This document shows, one piece after another, positions 51,492 to 60,198 of a stretch of 64,000 bases of DNA (position 1 is the first letter of the stretch; every line of letters starts with the position of its first letter). The DNA is from Streptomyces sp. Edi2 (GTDB lineage: Bacteria > Actinomycetota > Actinomycetes > Streptomycetales > Streptomycetaceae). Both the position numbers and the translations under genes were made by a program. The stretch is from positions 4,489,501-4,553,500 of the forward strand of contig NZ_JBEJGX010000003.1 in assembly GCF_040253635.1 (NCBI RefSeq), in the 5' to 3' direction. The notes beneath the pieces are model-generated. The model saw only the letters and a program-made list of their open reading frames with translations. It searched no databases and had not been told where the DNA came from.

Positions 51492-52597
51492 CCACGATCA
51501 CCATGCGCCAGTGGTACTTCGACGAGGCCCACGGCCACTACGACATCGACCTCGGCGACAGCTATGTGGGCGGCAGCCGCCTGTCCGACCACGCCCTGCC
51601 CGCCGACTGCCTCCTCGACTACGGCAACAACCGGGGGACCGCCCCGCTGCGCCACCTCGTGGCCGGCCTCTACGGCCGCGACGTGTCCCACATAGGCATC
51701 ACCCACGGCGGGCAGGAAGCCCTCTACCTCCTCTACCGCACCCTGCTGTCCGCAGGCGACCACGCCGTGATCTTCACCCCCGGCTGGCAGCAGGCGGAGC
51801 CGGTGCTGACCCGCGCCGGATGCCGGGTGGACGCCGTCGGCACCACCGCCGACGGCCGCCCGGACATCGCCGCGGCGCTGCGCAGGATCGGCCCCCGCAC
51901 GAGGGCCGTGGTGCTCAACTCGCCCTGCAATCCGACCGGCCGGAAGGTCACCGCCGACGGCATCAAGGAGTTGGCCGAGGCGCTGCGGGGGCACGGCGGC
52001 CATCTGATCCTCGACGAGGAGTACGTCGCCGATCTCGGCGCCGACTCCTGGGTCGGGGCGTACGAACACGCCGTCTCCGTGTCCAGCGTCTCCAAGGTCT
52101 ACGGGGTCCCGGGCCTGCGCGTCGGCTGGATGTGCGGCCCGCCCGAGGTCGTGGACGCGGCCATGCAGTACAAGCACTTCACCACCGTCACCAACTCGGT
52201 GGTCCTGGAGCAGCTGGCCACCGGGATCCTGGAGCGCCGCGAGGAGCATGTGCGGCGCTACCGGCAGCTGATCACCGATGGCCAACAGATGCTGGAGCGC
52301 TGGGCCGCCCGGCACCGCGGCACGCTGCGGATGTGGCAGCCGGAGGGCACCCCGTACGCCTGGCTGCACACCCCCGGCCTGCCGTCCTCGCTGGAGTTCT
52401 GCCGCGAGGTGCTGCGCCGGGAGCGCGTGCTGCTGATGCCGGCCGAGGTGTTCGGCACCGAGCACGGCCTCCGCCTCACCTTCGCCCGGCAGCCGGACGT
52501 CCTGGCCGAGGGCCTGCGGCGCATCGACGCCGTACTGGCCGGCCACCCCACCGCCGCCGGGAGCGGCACCCACACCGAGAGCAGGGAGCAACAATGA
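51488..52597 (+). CDS. Fold-type I aminotransferase, capreomycidine synthase-like
   Basis: A 369-aa class I/II PLP enzyme with NSPCNPTGRKV, LDEEYVADLG and the PLP lysine in SVSSVSKVYGVPGLRVGWM. The N-terminus MRQWYFDEAHGHYDIDLGDSYV resembles the LxDWMRxxYF start of capreomycidine synthases (VioD/OrfR), so it might cyclise or beta/gamma-replace rather than transaminate. That comparison is from memory and tentative. It is coupled on both sides by ATGA overlaps. Confidence 0.82.
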   Translation: MTTITMRQWYFDEAHGHYDIDLGDSYVGGSRLSDHALPADCLLDYGNNRGTAPLRHLVAGLYGRDVSHIGITHGGQEALYLLYRTLLSAGDHAVIFTPGWQQAEPVLTRAGCRVDAVGTTADGRPDIAAALRRIGPRTRAVVLNSPCNPTGRKVTADGIKELAEALRGHGGHLILDEEYVADLGADSWVGAYEHAVSVSSVSKVYGVPGLRVGWMCGPPEVVDAAMQYKHFTTVTNSVVLEQLATGILERREEHVRRYRQLITDGQQMLERWAARHRGTLRMWQPEGTPYAWLHTPGLPSSLEFCREVLRRERVLLMPAEVFGTEHGLRLTFARQPDVLAEGLRRIDAVLAGHPTAAGSGTHTESREQQ

Positions 52598-53355
52598 CGG
52601 CACCGCTCGAGGAGATGCCCACCGACTGGTCGCGCGGACTGGCGCTGGTGGCACACCCCGACGACATCGAATACGCCATGGGTCCGGCGGTGATCACCTG
52701 GACCGGCAGCGGCAAGGAGATCGCCTACGTCCTGGCCAGCCGCGGCGAGGCCGGCATCGACGGCTGCGACCCGGAGAAGGCCAGGCCGCTGCGGGAACGG
52801 GAGCAGCGCGCGAGCTCGGCGGTCGCCGGGGTGACCTCGGTCGACTTCCTGGACCACCCGGACGGGCTGATCACGGACTCGGTGGCGCTGCGCCGGGAGT
52901 TCGCCACCGCCATCCGCCGCCACCGGCCCGAAGTGGTGCTCACGGTCAACCACCACGAGCACTGGCGCGGCGTCTCCTGGAACACCTCGGACCACCGGGT
53001 CGTCGGCCGGGCCGCGCTGGACGCCGTCGTCGACGCCGGCAACCGCTATGTCTTCACCGAGGACGGCCTCGACCCCTGGGAAGGCGTGCGGTGGATGGCC
53101 GTCGCCGGCTCCCCGTACCCCACGCACGCCGTGGAGGTCGCGGGCGCCGAGGACCGCGCCGTCGAGGCGGTGCTCCAGCACCGGGCCTATCTGGAAGCGC
53201 TCACCGACGAGGACCCGGAGAGCTACGCCCGGGGGCTCCTGCGGCGCAACATGGCCAGGGCGGGCGCGCTCTTCCACGACCGTGACGCGGTCGCGTTCCA
53301 GCTCTTCGAGCGCGACGCCTACCGCGTCAAGGACGGAGTCACCCACTACCGCTGA
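52594..53355 (+). CDS. PIG-L family deacetylase
   Basis: A 253-aa zinc-dependent deacetylase-like protein. The AHPDD motif (20-24) supplies metal ligands and catalytic Asp, and NTSDHRVVGRAALDAV supplies the third His. The family removes N-acetyl groups from sugars, cysteine conjugates and some antibiotics. With the NagA-like protein it suggests that acetyl protection is used in the pathway. ATG at 52594 overlaps the aminotransferase stop. Confidence 0.9.
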   Translation: MTAPLEEMPTDWSRGLALVAHPDDIEYAMGPAVITWTGSGKEIAYVLASRGEAGIDGCDPEKARPLREREQRASSAVAGVTSVDFLDHPDGLITDSVALRREFATAIRRHRPEVVLTVNHHEHWRGVSWNTSDHRVVGRAALDAVVDAGNRYVFTEDGLDPWEGVRWMAVAGSPYPTHAVEVAGAEDRAVEAVLQHRAYLEALTDEDPESYARGLLRRNMARAGALFHDRDAVAFQLFERDAYRVKDGVTHYR

Positions 53356-53396
53356 CCGCCCGCGCCCCTCGCCCCTACAGCCCCACCGGGAATGGC

Positions 53397-54704
53397 ATGC
53401 ACCTGGCCTTCGTCGACTCCAACCCCCCTGCCCTGCAAGCCATCAGGCTGGCCAAGAGCGCGGGACACCGGGTCACCTATCTGCAGTCCGCACACACCCA
53501 GTACCCGCTCACCGACGCCAACCTGGCCCTGGTCTCGTCCGTGGACCGGCTCGTCGACGGGCTGGTCACCACCGATCACGAGGTGGTGACCGCGGCGCTG
53601 GCCGAATGCCACGCCGCACACCCCATCGACTTCGTCACCACGCAGCACGAGATGTCCGCCGAGGCGGTGGCGGCGGCCTGCCGCGCACTGGGGCTGCGGG
53701 GCACCTCACCACAGGCAGTGCTCATCGCCCGGCGCAAGGACCGCACCCGGGCGGCGCTGCAGGCCGCGGGCCTGGCCTCGGCACACTTCGCGACCGCCAC
53801 CGACGAGGCGGCGGCGCTGGCCGCGGCGGAGCGGATCGGCTACCCCGTGGTGTTCAAGCCACCGTCCGGGGCGGCCGGGCTGCTCGCCTGTGTGGTCCAC
53901 GACGCGGCGGAGGCCAGGTCGGCCTGGCAGCGGCTGCAGCGCGGCCTCGATGCGGTGCCCGAGGACTGGCGCGGCCAGTTCCGGCGCGGCGTCCTCATCG
54001 AGGAGTTCCTGGTGGGGGAGCTGGTGTCGGTGGAGATCGGCGCCCGCGACGGCCGGTTCTTCCCGCTGTGCATCAGCGGCCGCTACCGCTGGGCGGGCGA
54101 CGGGGTCACCGCCCTGGGGTCCTTCATCCCGGCCGGCCTGGAAGCGCAGCAGGCCACCGCGTGCTGGGAGTACGCCCGCCGGGTCTGCGGGGCGATCGGT
54201 GCCGACATCGGCGTCTTCCACCTGGAGATCATGGTCACCCCGCGGGGGCCCGTCCTGGTCGAGTTCAACCCCCGGGTGATGGGCGGCGGCCTGCCCGCCG
54301 CCTACCGCCACGCCACCGGGCAGGAGGTCTACGCCGCGCTGCTGGACGTCCTCGCCGGGGCCGACGACGTCGCCGCGCCGCCCTTCCGGGCCGGCTGCAC
54401 CGCGGTCCGCGTCGTCATCCCCCGCGAGGCCGGCCGGCTCGGCCCCGACGCGACCCTGGCGCCCCTGGACGGGCACCCCGCTGTCAAGGAGGTCATCGGC
54501 TTCGGCGAGTACCGCACCGGCCCCGGCAGCGAGGTGGCCAGAGGCCAGGCGCTGGCCCGGTTCATCGTCCAGGATGACGACCCGGCGGCCGTCGAGCGGA
54601 CCTCCGAGCTCCTGCTCAGCCGCCTGGAACCGCTGCTCGGCGTCCCCCTGATGACCGGCAGCTACCATCCCGGCAGCCCGGAGCGCCCGGGGAGCGCACG
54701 GTGA
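53397..54704 (+). CDS. ATP-grasp ligase
   Basis: A 435-aa ATP-grasp protein of the carboxylate-amine ligase/L-amino acid ligase group: RRKDRTRAALQAAGLASAHF, YPVVFKPPSGAAGLLACVV, LIEEFLVGELVSVEI and VEFNPRVMGGGLPAAYRHATG. It should activate a carboxylate as acyl phosphate and join it to an amine, making a peptide-like bond. It could couple pathway amino acids to each other or to the short peptide. ATG at 53397. Confidence 0.9.
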   Translation: MHLAFVDSNPPALQAIRLAKSAGHRVTYLQSAHTQYPLTDANLALVSSVDRLVDGLVTTDHEVVTAALAECHAAHPIDFVTTQHEMSAEAVAAACRALGLRGTSPQAVLIARRKDRTRAALQAAGLASAHFATATDEAAALAAAERIGYPVVFKPPSGAAGLLACVVHDAAEARSAWQRLQRGLDAVPEDWRGQFRRGVLIEEFLVGELVSVEIGARDGRFFPLCISGRYRWAGDGVTALGSFIPAGLEAQQATACWEYARRVCGAIGADIGVFHLEIMVTPRGPVLVEFNPRVMGGGLPAAYRHATGQEVYAALLDVLAGADDVAAPPFRAGCTAVRVVIPREAGRLGPDATLAPLDGHPAVKEVIGFGEYRTGPGSEVARGQALARFIVQDDDPAAVERTSELLLSRLEPLLGVPLMTGSYHPGSPERPGSAR

Positions 54705-56233
54705 GCCGGCCCGGAGGACCCCGCACCGCCGACCCGCAACACACCGCGGACCGCCCGGCCGCACCGCCCGGCCGCCGTGCCCTCGTCTTCGCCCTGATGA
54801 TGGCGATGGCGCTGGCGGCCCTGGACAGCGCGGTGGTGGCCACGGCCGTTCCGCAGATCGTCGGCGACCTCGGCGGGTTCTCGTACTTCTCCTGGCTCTT
54901 CTCCGGGTATCTGCTCGCCGGCACGGTGTCCCTGCCGGTCTACGGCAAGCTCAGCGACACCCTGGGGCGCAAGCCGGTCCTGCTGTTCGGCATCGGCCTC
55001 TTCCTGGCGGGCTCCGCGCTGTGCGCGGCCTCCTGGAACATGGCCGCGCTGATCGTCTTCCGCATCGTCCAGGGCTTCGGCGGAGGCGCGATCCAGAGCA
55101 CCGTCCAGACCCTCGCCGCCGACCTGTACCCCCTGAAGGAACGCCCGCGGATCCAGGCCGCCATCTCCTCCGTGTGGGCCGGCTCCGCCGTTCTCGGCCC
55201 CGCCGTCGGCGGCCTGATCACCACCTGGGCCGACTGGCGCCTCATCTTCCTGCTCAACGTCCCGCTCGGGCTGGTCTCGCTCGTCCTGCTGGCCCGCCGC
55301 CTGAGCGAGCCGCACCGAGAGCGCGCCGCCGGGCGCCTGCGGGTCGACTGGGCCGGCGCGCTGGCCCTCTTCCTCACCGGCTGCGCCCTGCTGACCGCCA
55401 TCATCCAGGGCGGACACGCCTGGCCCTGGCTCTCCGCGCCGTCCCTCGGCCTCTTCGGCACCGGCGCCGTCCTGCTGGCCCTCACGGTCGTGGTGGAGCG
55501 GCGCGCGGCAGATCCCATCCTCCCGGGCTGGGTATGGCGCCGCCGCACCATCGCCGCCGCCAATCTGGCCATGGGGGCGCTCGGCGTGATGACCATCGCC
55601 CCGACCGTCTTCCTCCCCACCTACGCCCAGTCCGTGCTCGGCCTCGATCCGCTGCGGGCGGGCTTCGTGCTGGCCGTCATGTCGGTGGCCTGGCCCCTCT
55701 CGGCGGCCTTCAGCCAGCACGTCTACCGGCGCATCGGATTCCGCCAGTCGGCGATGACCGGTATGGCCGTCGCCTGCCCCGTCCTGCTGGCCTTCCCCGC
55801 CCTCTCCGGCACCCACAGCCCCTGGTACCCCGCCCTCATCTCGCTGGCCCTCGGCGCCTGCCTCGGCATCACCCAGCTGCCCCTGCTCGTCGGGGTCCAG
55901 TCGACGGTGACCGTCTCGGAACGCGGTACGGCGACGGCCTCGCTCCTCTTCTGCCGCCAGCTCGGCTCCAGCATCGGCGCCGCCGTCTTCGGCGCCCTGG
56001 CCAATGCGATCCTCAACTCCCGTCTGCAGGGCACCTCTTCCGCCCTCCCGTCCACCGGGGGCAGCATCCTCGACTCGCTCTCCTCCGGCGCCACCTCCGG
56101 CGCCGCCGCGGGCCCGCTGCGCGACGCCCTCGCCACGGCGGTCGACTGGGTCTACGTCGGCGCCGCAACGGCCGCCGCCCTCGCCGTCCTCGCCCTCTTC
56201 CTGGCCCCGCGCCGCTTTCCGGTGCTCGATTGA
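54701..56233 (+). CDS. MFS drug:H+ antiporter (DHA2, 14-TM type)
   Basis: A 510-aa EmrB/QacA-type exporter: LDSAVVATAVPQIVGDLGG in TM1, GRKPVLLFGIGLFLAGSALCAAS, and GGAIQSTVQTLAADLYP in motif C surroundings. About 14 TM helices are predicted. It is the last gene of the rightward operon (GTGA overlap with the ATP-grasp gene) and is the second exporter of the cluster, likely for export or self-resistance. Confidence 0.92.
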   Translation: MSRPGGPRTADPQHTADRPAAPPGRRALVFALMMAMALAALDSAVVATAVPQIVGDLGGFSYFSWLFSGYLLAGTVSLPVYGKLSDTLGRKPVLLFGIGLFLAGSALCAASWNMAALIVFRIVQGFGGGAIQSTVQTLAADLYPLKERPRIQAAISSVWAGSAVLGPAVGGLITTWADWRLIFLLNVPLGLVSLVLLARRLSEPHRERAAGRLRVDWAGALALFLTGCALLTAIIQGGHAWPWLSAPSLGLFGTGAVLLALTVVVERRAADPILPGWVWRRRTIAAANLAMGALGVMTIAPTVFLPTYAQSVLGLDPLRAGFVLAVMSVAWPLSAAFSQHVYRRIGFRQSAMTGMAVACPVLLAFPALSGTHSPWYPALISLALGACLGITQLPLLVGVQSTVTVSERGTATASLLFCRQLGSSIGAAVFGALANAILNSRLQGTSSALPSTGGSILDSLSSGATSGAAAGPLRDALATAVDWVYVGAATAAALAVLALFLAPRRFPVLD

Positions 56234-56252
56234 GGCACGAAGGCACGAAAAA

Positions 56253-56293
56253 GCACCCCCTCCGACTACGTTTCCGCAGGTCGGAGGGGGTGC
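56253..56293. terminator. Bidirectional terminator between the MFS gene and tRNA-Ala
   Basis: GCACCCCCTCCGAC (56253-56266) pairs perfectly with GTCGGAGGGGGTGC (56280-56293) across a 13-nt loop. A run of A on the left gives a U-tract for tRNA-Ala transcription on the minus strand. Confidence 0.88.
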
Positions 56294-56299
56294 AAAGAG

Positions 56300-56372
56300 T
56301 GGAGCCTAGGGGAGTCGAACCCCTGACATCTGCCATGCAAAGACAGCGCTCTACCAACTGAGCTAAGGCCCC
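56300..56372 (-). tRNA. tRNA-Ala (anticodon TGC)
   Basis: A 73-nt tRNA. Acceptor GGGGCCT pairs with AGGCTCC plus discriminator A. Anticodon arm CTGTC-TTTGCAT-GGCAG gives TGC. GGTTCGACTCC is the T-arm. CCA is not encoded. Its 3' end faces the biosynthetic cluster. Confidence 0.96.
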
Positions 56373-56499
56373 TTCGCGCACCAGGGTACCTGGTGTCCGG
56401 CCGCTTTCCCGACCGGGTATCGCCGCGCACCGTCGCTCTCCGTAGGATGCTTCGCGAGATTCGCGGCAGCGAAGCGACCGGGGAGACAGGGGAGACGGT

Positions 56500-57048
56500 A
56501 TGGACACAGCACAGCAGGAAGCCACCGCACGGGCCCGGGAACTTCAGCGCAGTTGGTACGGGGAGCCGCTGGGGGCGCTGTTCCGTCGTCTCATCGACGA
56601 TCTCGGCCTCAACCAGGCCCGGCTCGCCGCGGTGCTCGGTCTGTCGGCGCCGATGCTGTCCCAGCTGATGAGCGGGCAGCGCGCGAAGATAGGCAACCCG
56701 GCCGTGGTGCAGCGGGTGCAGGCGCTGCAGGATCTGGCCGGCCAGGTCGCCGACGGCAGCGTCAGCGCCGCCGAGGCCACCGACCGCATGGAAGAGATCA
56801 AGAAGACGGCAGGGGGTTCAGTGCTCAACAACACCGCACAGCAGACGTCGTCGACGGGGGCGACCACCGTCCGGCGCGTGGTGCGGGAGATCCAGTCGCT
56901 GCTGCGGTCGGTCTCCGACGCCGGGGACATCATCGATGCGGCGAACACCCTCGCCCCCGCTCACCCCGAACTGGCAGAGTTCCTGCGGGTCTACGGTGCC
57001 GGTCGTACCGCGGACGCGGTCGCCCACTACGAGGCGCACCAGAGTTAG
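56500..57048 (+). CDS. Helix-turn-helix DNA-binding protein
   Basis: A 182-aa protein with an XRE-like HTH (about residues 37-60, LNQARLAAVLGLSAPMLSQLMSGQR) and a helical C-terminal half. It precedes a Ser/Thr kinase gene by 48 nt, and the pair is conserved next to tRNA-Ala in Streptomyces as far as I recall. It may be the kinase's substrate or regulator; target genes are unknown. Confidence 0.85.
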   Translation: MDTAQQEATARARELQRSWYGEPLGALFRRLIDDLGLNQARLAAVLGLSAPMLSQLMSGQRAKIGNPAVVQRVQALQDLAGQVADGSVSAAEATDRMEEIKKTAGGSVLNNTAQQTSSTGATTVRRVVREIQSLLRSVSDAGDIIDAANTLAPAHPELAEFLRVYGAGRTADAVAHYEAHQS

Positions 57049-57096
57049 CCACAGCCACTGGGGACATGGCGAGTTCAGAAGCGGACGGGGCGGGCA

Positions 57097-58662
57097 ATGG
57101 GTGAGGTCTTCGCCGGTCGGTATGAGCTGATCGACCCGATCGGGCGGGGCGGGGTGGGCGCGGTCTGGCGCGCCTGGGACGCCCGGCGCCGCCGCTACGT
57201 TGCCGCCAAGGTGTTGCAGCAGAGCGACGCACACACCCTGCTGCGCTTCGTCCGCGAACAGGCACTGCGGATCGACCATCCGCATGTGCTGGCCCCGGCG
57301 AGCTGGGCCGCGGACGACGACAAGGTCCTGTTCACCATGGACCTGGTGAACGGCGGCTCGCTGGCACATCTGATCGGCGATTACGGCCCGCTGCCACCGC
57401 GGTACGTCTGCCTGCTCCTGGACCAGTTGCTGGCCGGGCTGACCGCGGTGCACGCGGAGGGGGTGGTGCACCGTGACATCAAGCCGGCGAACATCCTGCT
57501 GGAGGCCACCGGCACCGGCCGCCCGCATCTGCGGCTGTCGGACTTCGGCATCGCGATGCGCAAGGGCGAGCCGCGGCTGACCGAGGCCAACCTCGTGGTG
57601 GGGACGCCCGGATACTTCGCCCCGGAGCAACTGCAGGGCGCCGAACCGGACTTCCCCGCCGATCTGTTCGCGGTCGGTCTGGTCGCGCTCTATCTGATCA
57701 CCGGCACCAAGCCGGACGCCGACGCCCTGGTCGGGCACTTCGGCCGGCACGGCATCCCGAACGCGCCCGAGGGGGTGCCGGAGCCGCTGTGGCAGGTGCT
57801 GGCGTCCTTGGTGCACCCCGACCCGGAATCGCGGTTCAGGACGGCCACGGGGGCACGCAAGGCGATCATCTCGACGGTGGAGCTGCTGCCCGACGCGGCG
57901 CTCGAGGAAGAGGTCGTCGAAGTCTTCGACCACATCGGCCCGCTCCCGGCAGGTTTCGGGGCGGAGGGGCCGCTGCGGACCAGGGAGGCCGACGGGCCCG
58001 CGACGGCCGGTGCCACCGCGGGCACCACCGCCGCCGGCCAGGTGTCCATGTCGGACACCGGAAGCTTCCATATCGCCCCGCCGGGGCCGAGCGCCCCGCA
58101 GACGCCAACGCCGACGCCCACGCCGATGCCGGGCGGCCCGCCTACGGGGCACGGTGAGAGGCCTACGGGGCACGGTGAGAGGCCTACGGGGCGCGGTGAG
58201 AGGCCCACGGGTCACGGTGAGACGTCCACCGGGCAGGGCATGACGTCCACCGGGCACGGAACTACGTCGACCGGCCAGAGCGCTGCGCCCATGGGGCACG
58301 GCGGTCCTGCTACCGGCCACACCCCTGCCCCCGCAGGCCATGGTGTTCCGACCGGCCAGGGCGTCCCGACCGGGCCCGGCACGGTCTCGGGCGGCCTGCC
58401 CCTGACGCCGTCCGCGCCGCCGGCACCCGCGTACCGGCCCACGGCCGCCGTCCACCACGCACACTCCGCGACCCGCCCCTATACGGCGGGCCCGCATCCG
58501 GTCCCCGGTCGGCACCGGGCCGGTACCCCCGTCGCCGGCCCGGTCACCGCGCCTGCCGTCCCGTACCGGAAGCCGGGACCGCCCCCGAAGGTCGCGATCC
58601 CGGTGCTGGTCGTGGCGCTGCTGTGCATCGCGGTCGGCGTCTGGGCTCTGCTGGCCGCCTGA
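57097..58662 (+). CDS. Ser/Thr protein kinase with Pro/Thr/Gly-rich repeats and C-terminal membrane anchor
   Basis: A 521-aa kinase. The catalytic domain (about 8-265) has GRGGVGAVWRAWD, AAKVLQ (Lys), VVHRDIKPANILLE and DFGIAMRKGE. A low-complexity segment follows with imperfect PTGHGER repeats encoded by four 21-bp DNA repeats at 58140-58223. One TM helix (IPVLVVALLCIAVGVWALLA) ends the protein, leaving almost nothing outside, so it is not a PASTA-type receptor. ATG at 57097. Confidence 0.92.
   Translation: MGEVFAGRYELIDPIGRGGVGAVWRAWDARRRRYVAAKVLQQSDAHTLLRFVREQALRIDHPHVLAPASWAADDDKVLFTMDLVNGGSLAHLIGDYGPLPPRYVCLLLDQLLAGLTAVHAEGVVHRDIKPANILLEATGTGRPHLRLSDFGIAMRKGEPRLTEANLVVGTPGYFAPEQLQGAEPDFPADLFAVGLVALYLITGTKPDADALVGHFGRHGIPNAPEGVPEPLWQVLASLVHPDPESRFRTATGARKAIISTVELLPDAALEEEVVEVFDHIGPLPAGFGAEGPLRTREADGPATAGATAGTTAAGQVSMSDTGSFHIAPPGPSAPQTPTPTPTPMPGGPPTGHGERPTGHGERPTGRGERPTGHGETSTGQGMTSTGHGTTSTGQSAAPMGHGGPATGHTPAPAGHGVPTGQGVPTGPGTVSGGLPLTPSAPPAPAYRPTAAVHHAHSATRPYTAGPHPVPGRHRAGTPVAGPVTAPAVPYRKPGPPPKVAIPVLVVALLCIAVGVWALLAA
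58140..58223. repeat. Four tandem 21-bp repeats in the kinase gene
   Basis: Units begin at 58140, 58161, 58182 and 58203; the first two are identical and the others differ by a few bases. In frame they encode PTGHGER heptapeptides; the array decays further downstream. Confidence 0.9.
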
Positions 58663-58716
58663 GGCCACGCCGCGGGCCGGTGCCCGGCCGGGCCCGCCGG
58701 TCCTCTGGAACCCCCG

Positions 58717-60198
58717 CTACCAGCCCTGTGGAGGCCTGAACTGCGTATTCTGCCGCGCCTGTTGGGTCGATTGCGTCGGCTGCCCCGGCTGTCCTGGTGG
58801 TGACGGCTGTGACGGCTGCCCCGGCAGTGACGGCTGCTCTCCAGGGCCACCAGGACTACCAGGTCCACCCGAGCCGCCCGGGCCGCCACGGCCCACCGCC
58901 ACGGCCGGTGCACCGGCCTGGGACCGCCTCGCCACCAGCGTCCACGCGCCCAATCCCACCAGCAGCACCACCCCCGTGCCGATCCCCGCGTAGGCCACCG
59001 TCATCAGGGTGCCGCTCTTCGCCGCCTGCTGTGCGGTCTGCCCCTTCCGCGCCGACTCCCGGTCCCCGGACGTGACGGAGAAGGTGTCGGTCGGCTCGGC
59101 GTAGCCGGGCCCGGCCGTGGCGGTGCCGCGGACATCCACCCGGAGAGTGAGTTCCGCGCCCTTGGGGAAGTACCGCGCGGCATCGGGGTGGAGGCTGACC
59201 TCGAGGTAGTACCAGCCGGCGAACCGCATCGCGCTGACCGCGCGGGTCGGCTGGAAGCGGTTGCCGTACGCCACCGGCGCGGTGAACTCCTTCGCAGCGG
59301 CCGGCTTGCCGGTGTACGCGACGAAGGAGAGGTCGTCGACCGCGCCGCGCGCCGGGTTGTAGACCCCCAGCCCGAGCATCCGGGCGAGGAAACCGGAGGT
59401 GCCGGAGGGCGCATTCGGCAGCTCCGCGCTCAGGTTGAGCCGCTGTCCCCAGTCCACCGGTACGCGGTAGAAGCGGGTCTCGCCCGGCGTGATCCGGTCC
59501 TTCCACACACCCGAGTCGACCGAGCCCGCGTCGTTGAAGCCGGTGCCTCCCTTGGCGCTGCGCTTGGTGGTGTCCGTGCGCGGTGCGGGCGTGACGGTGC
59601 TCCAGCTGCCCAGGCCCGGCCGGGCGGGGGTGGTGCCCTTGAGCGGCGGCTCGTCGAGGTAGTCCAGTTCGAGCGGCCAGGTGTCGGAGCCGGAGGCCGC
59701 CGAACCCTCGCGGGTGATCACCAGGTAGTACGGGCCGGCCTTCTGGCACCCCGTGCGGTCGGCGCCGATCCGGCGGGTGGCGTAGTCGGCGACCGGATAG
59801 GCCATACCGCCGCCGTGGAAGGACGGATGCGCGCCCGCGTCGCAGGTCGTGCCGTCGCTGTCCTGGACCGTGACGGTCAGCTTGTCGCCGTAGTCCGCGA
59901 CCTTGGTCCCGGGCCGGGGCGCGGCGACGGCCGAGAAATACGCGCTGGTCCTGTCATCCAGGGTGACGGCGTAGTACTTCTGCTCACCGCGCTTGATGGA
60001 GTCGGTGTGCAGTCCGGGCTTGAGCTGCGGGGCATCCGTGGTGCTGGTGCTGCCCTTGACCGCCGTGGCGCCGTCCCCCGTCCGGTAGCCGGGAACGGTG
60101 TCGGCCGAGGCCACGCCCACCGCCCCCGGCAGGATCACCACCACGGCGAGCGCCGCCAGCACGGCTATGCCCCTGTTCGTCGTGCGCCCCGTCACCAC
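58717..60198 (-). CDS. Secreted, C-terminally membrane-anchored protein of unknown function
   Basis: A 493-aa protein. It has a signal peptide (about residues 8-35, hydrophobic core AVLAALAVVVILPGAVGVASA), a large extracellular beta-rich region with two similar modules (KRGEQKYYAVTLDD and TPGETRFYRVPVDWG), a TM helix near residues 405-428 and a Pro/Gln/Gly-rich cytoplasmic tail. The domain is not recognised by name. GTG at 60198 follows GAGGGGTGG; the next codon is also GTG. The upstream open frame is not family-like. Confidence 0.8.
   Translation of the reverse strand: MVTGRTTNRGIAVLAALAVVVILPGAVGVASADTVPGYRTGDGATAVKGSTSTTDAPQLKPGLHTDSIKRGEQKYYAVTLDDRTSAYFSAVAAPRPGTKVADYGDKLTVTVQDSDGTTCDAGAHPSFHGGGMAYPVADYATRRIGADRTGCQKAGPYYLVITREGSAASGSDTWPLELDYLDEPPLKGTTPARPGLGSWSTVTPAPRTDTTKRSAKGGTGFNDAGSVDSGVWKDRITPGETRFYRVPVDWGQRLNLSAELPNAPSGTSGFLARMLGLGVYNPARGAVDDLSFVAYTGKPAAAKEFTAPVAYGNRFQPTRAVSAMRFAGWYYLEVSLHPDAARYFPKGAELTLRVDVRGTATAGPGYAEPTDTFSVTSGDRESARKGQTAQQAAKSGTLMTVAYAGIGTGVVLLVGLGAWTLVARRSQAGAPAVAVGRGGPGGSGGPGSPGGPGEQPSLPGQPSQPSPPGQPGQPTQSTQQARQNTQFRPPQGW

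Noticed and set aside
56300..56372. tRNA-Ala as attachment site of an integrative element carrying the cluster
   Set aside because: I found no integrase, no duplicated tRNA 3' end near 30.5 kb and no mobile-element genes, so integration at this tRNA cannot be claimed.
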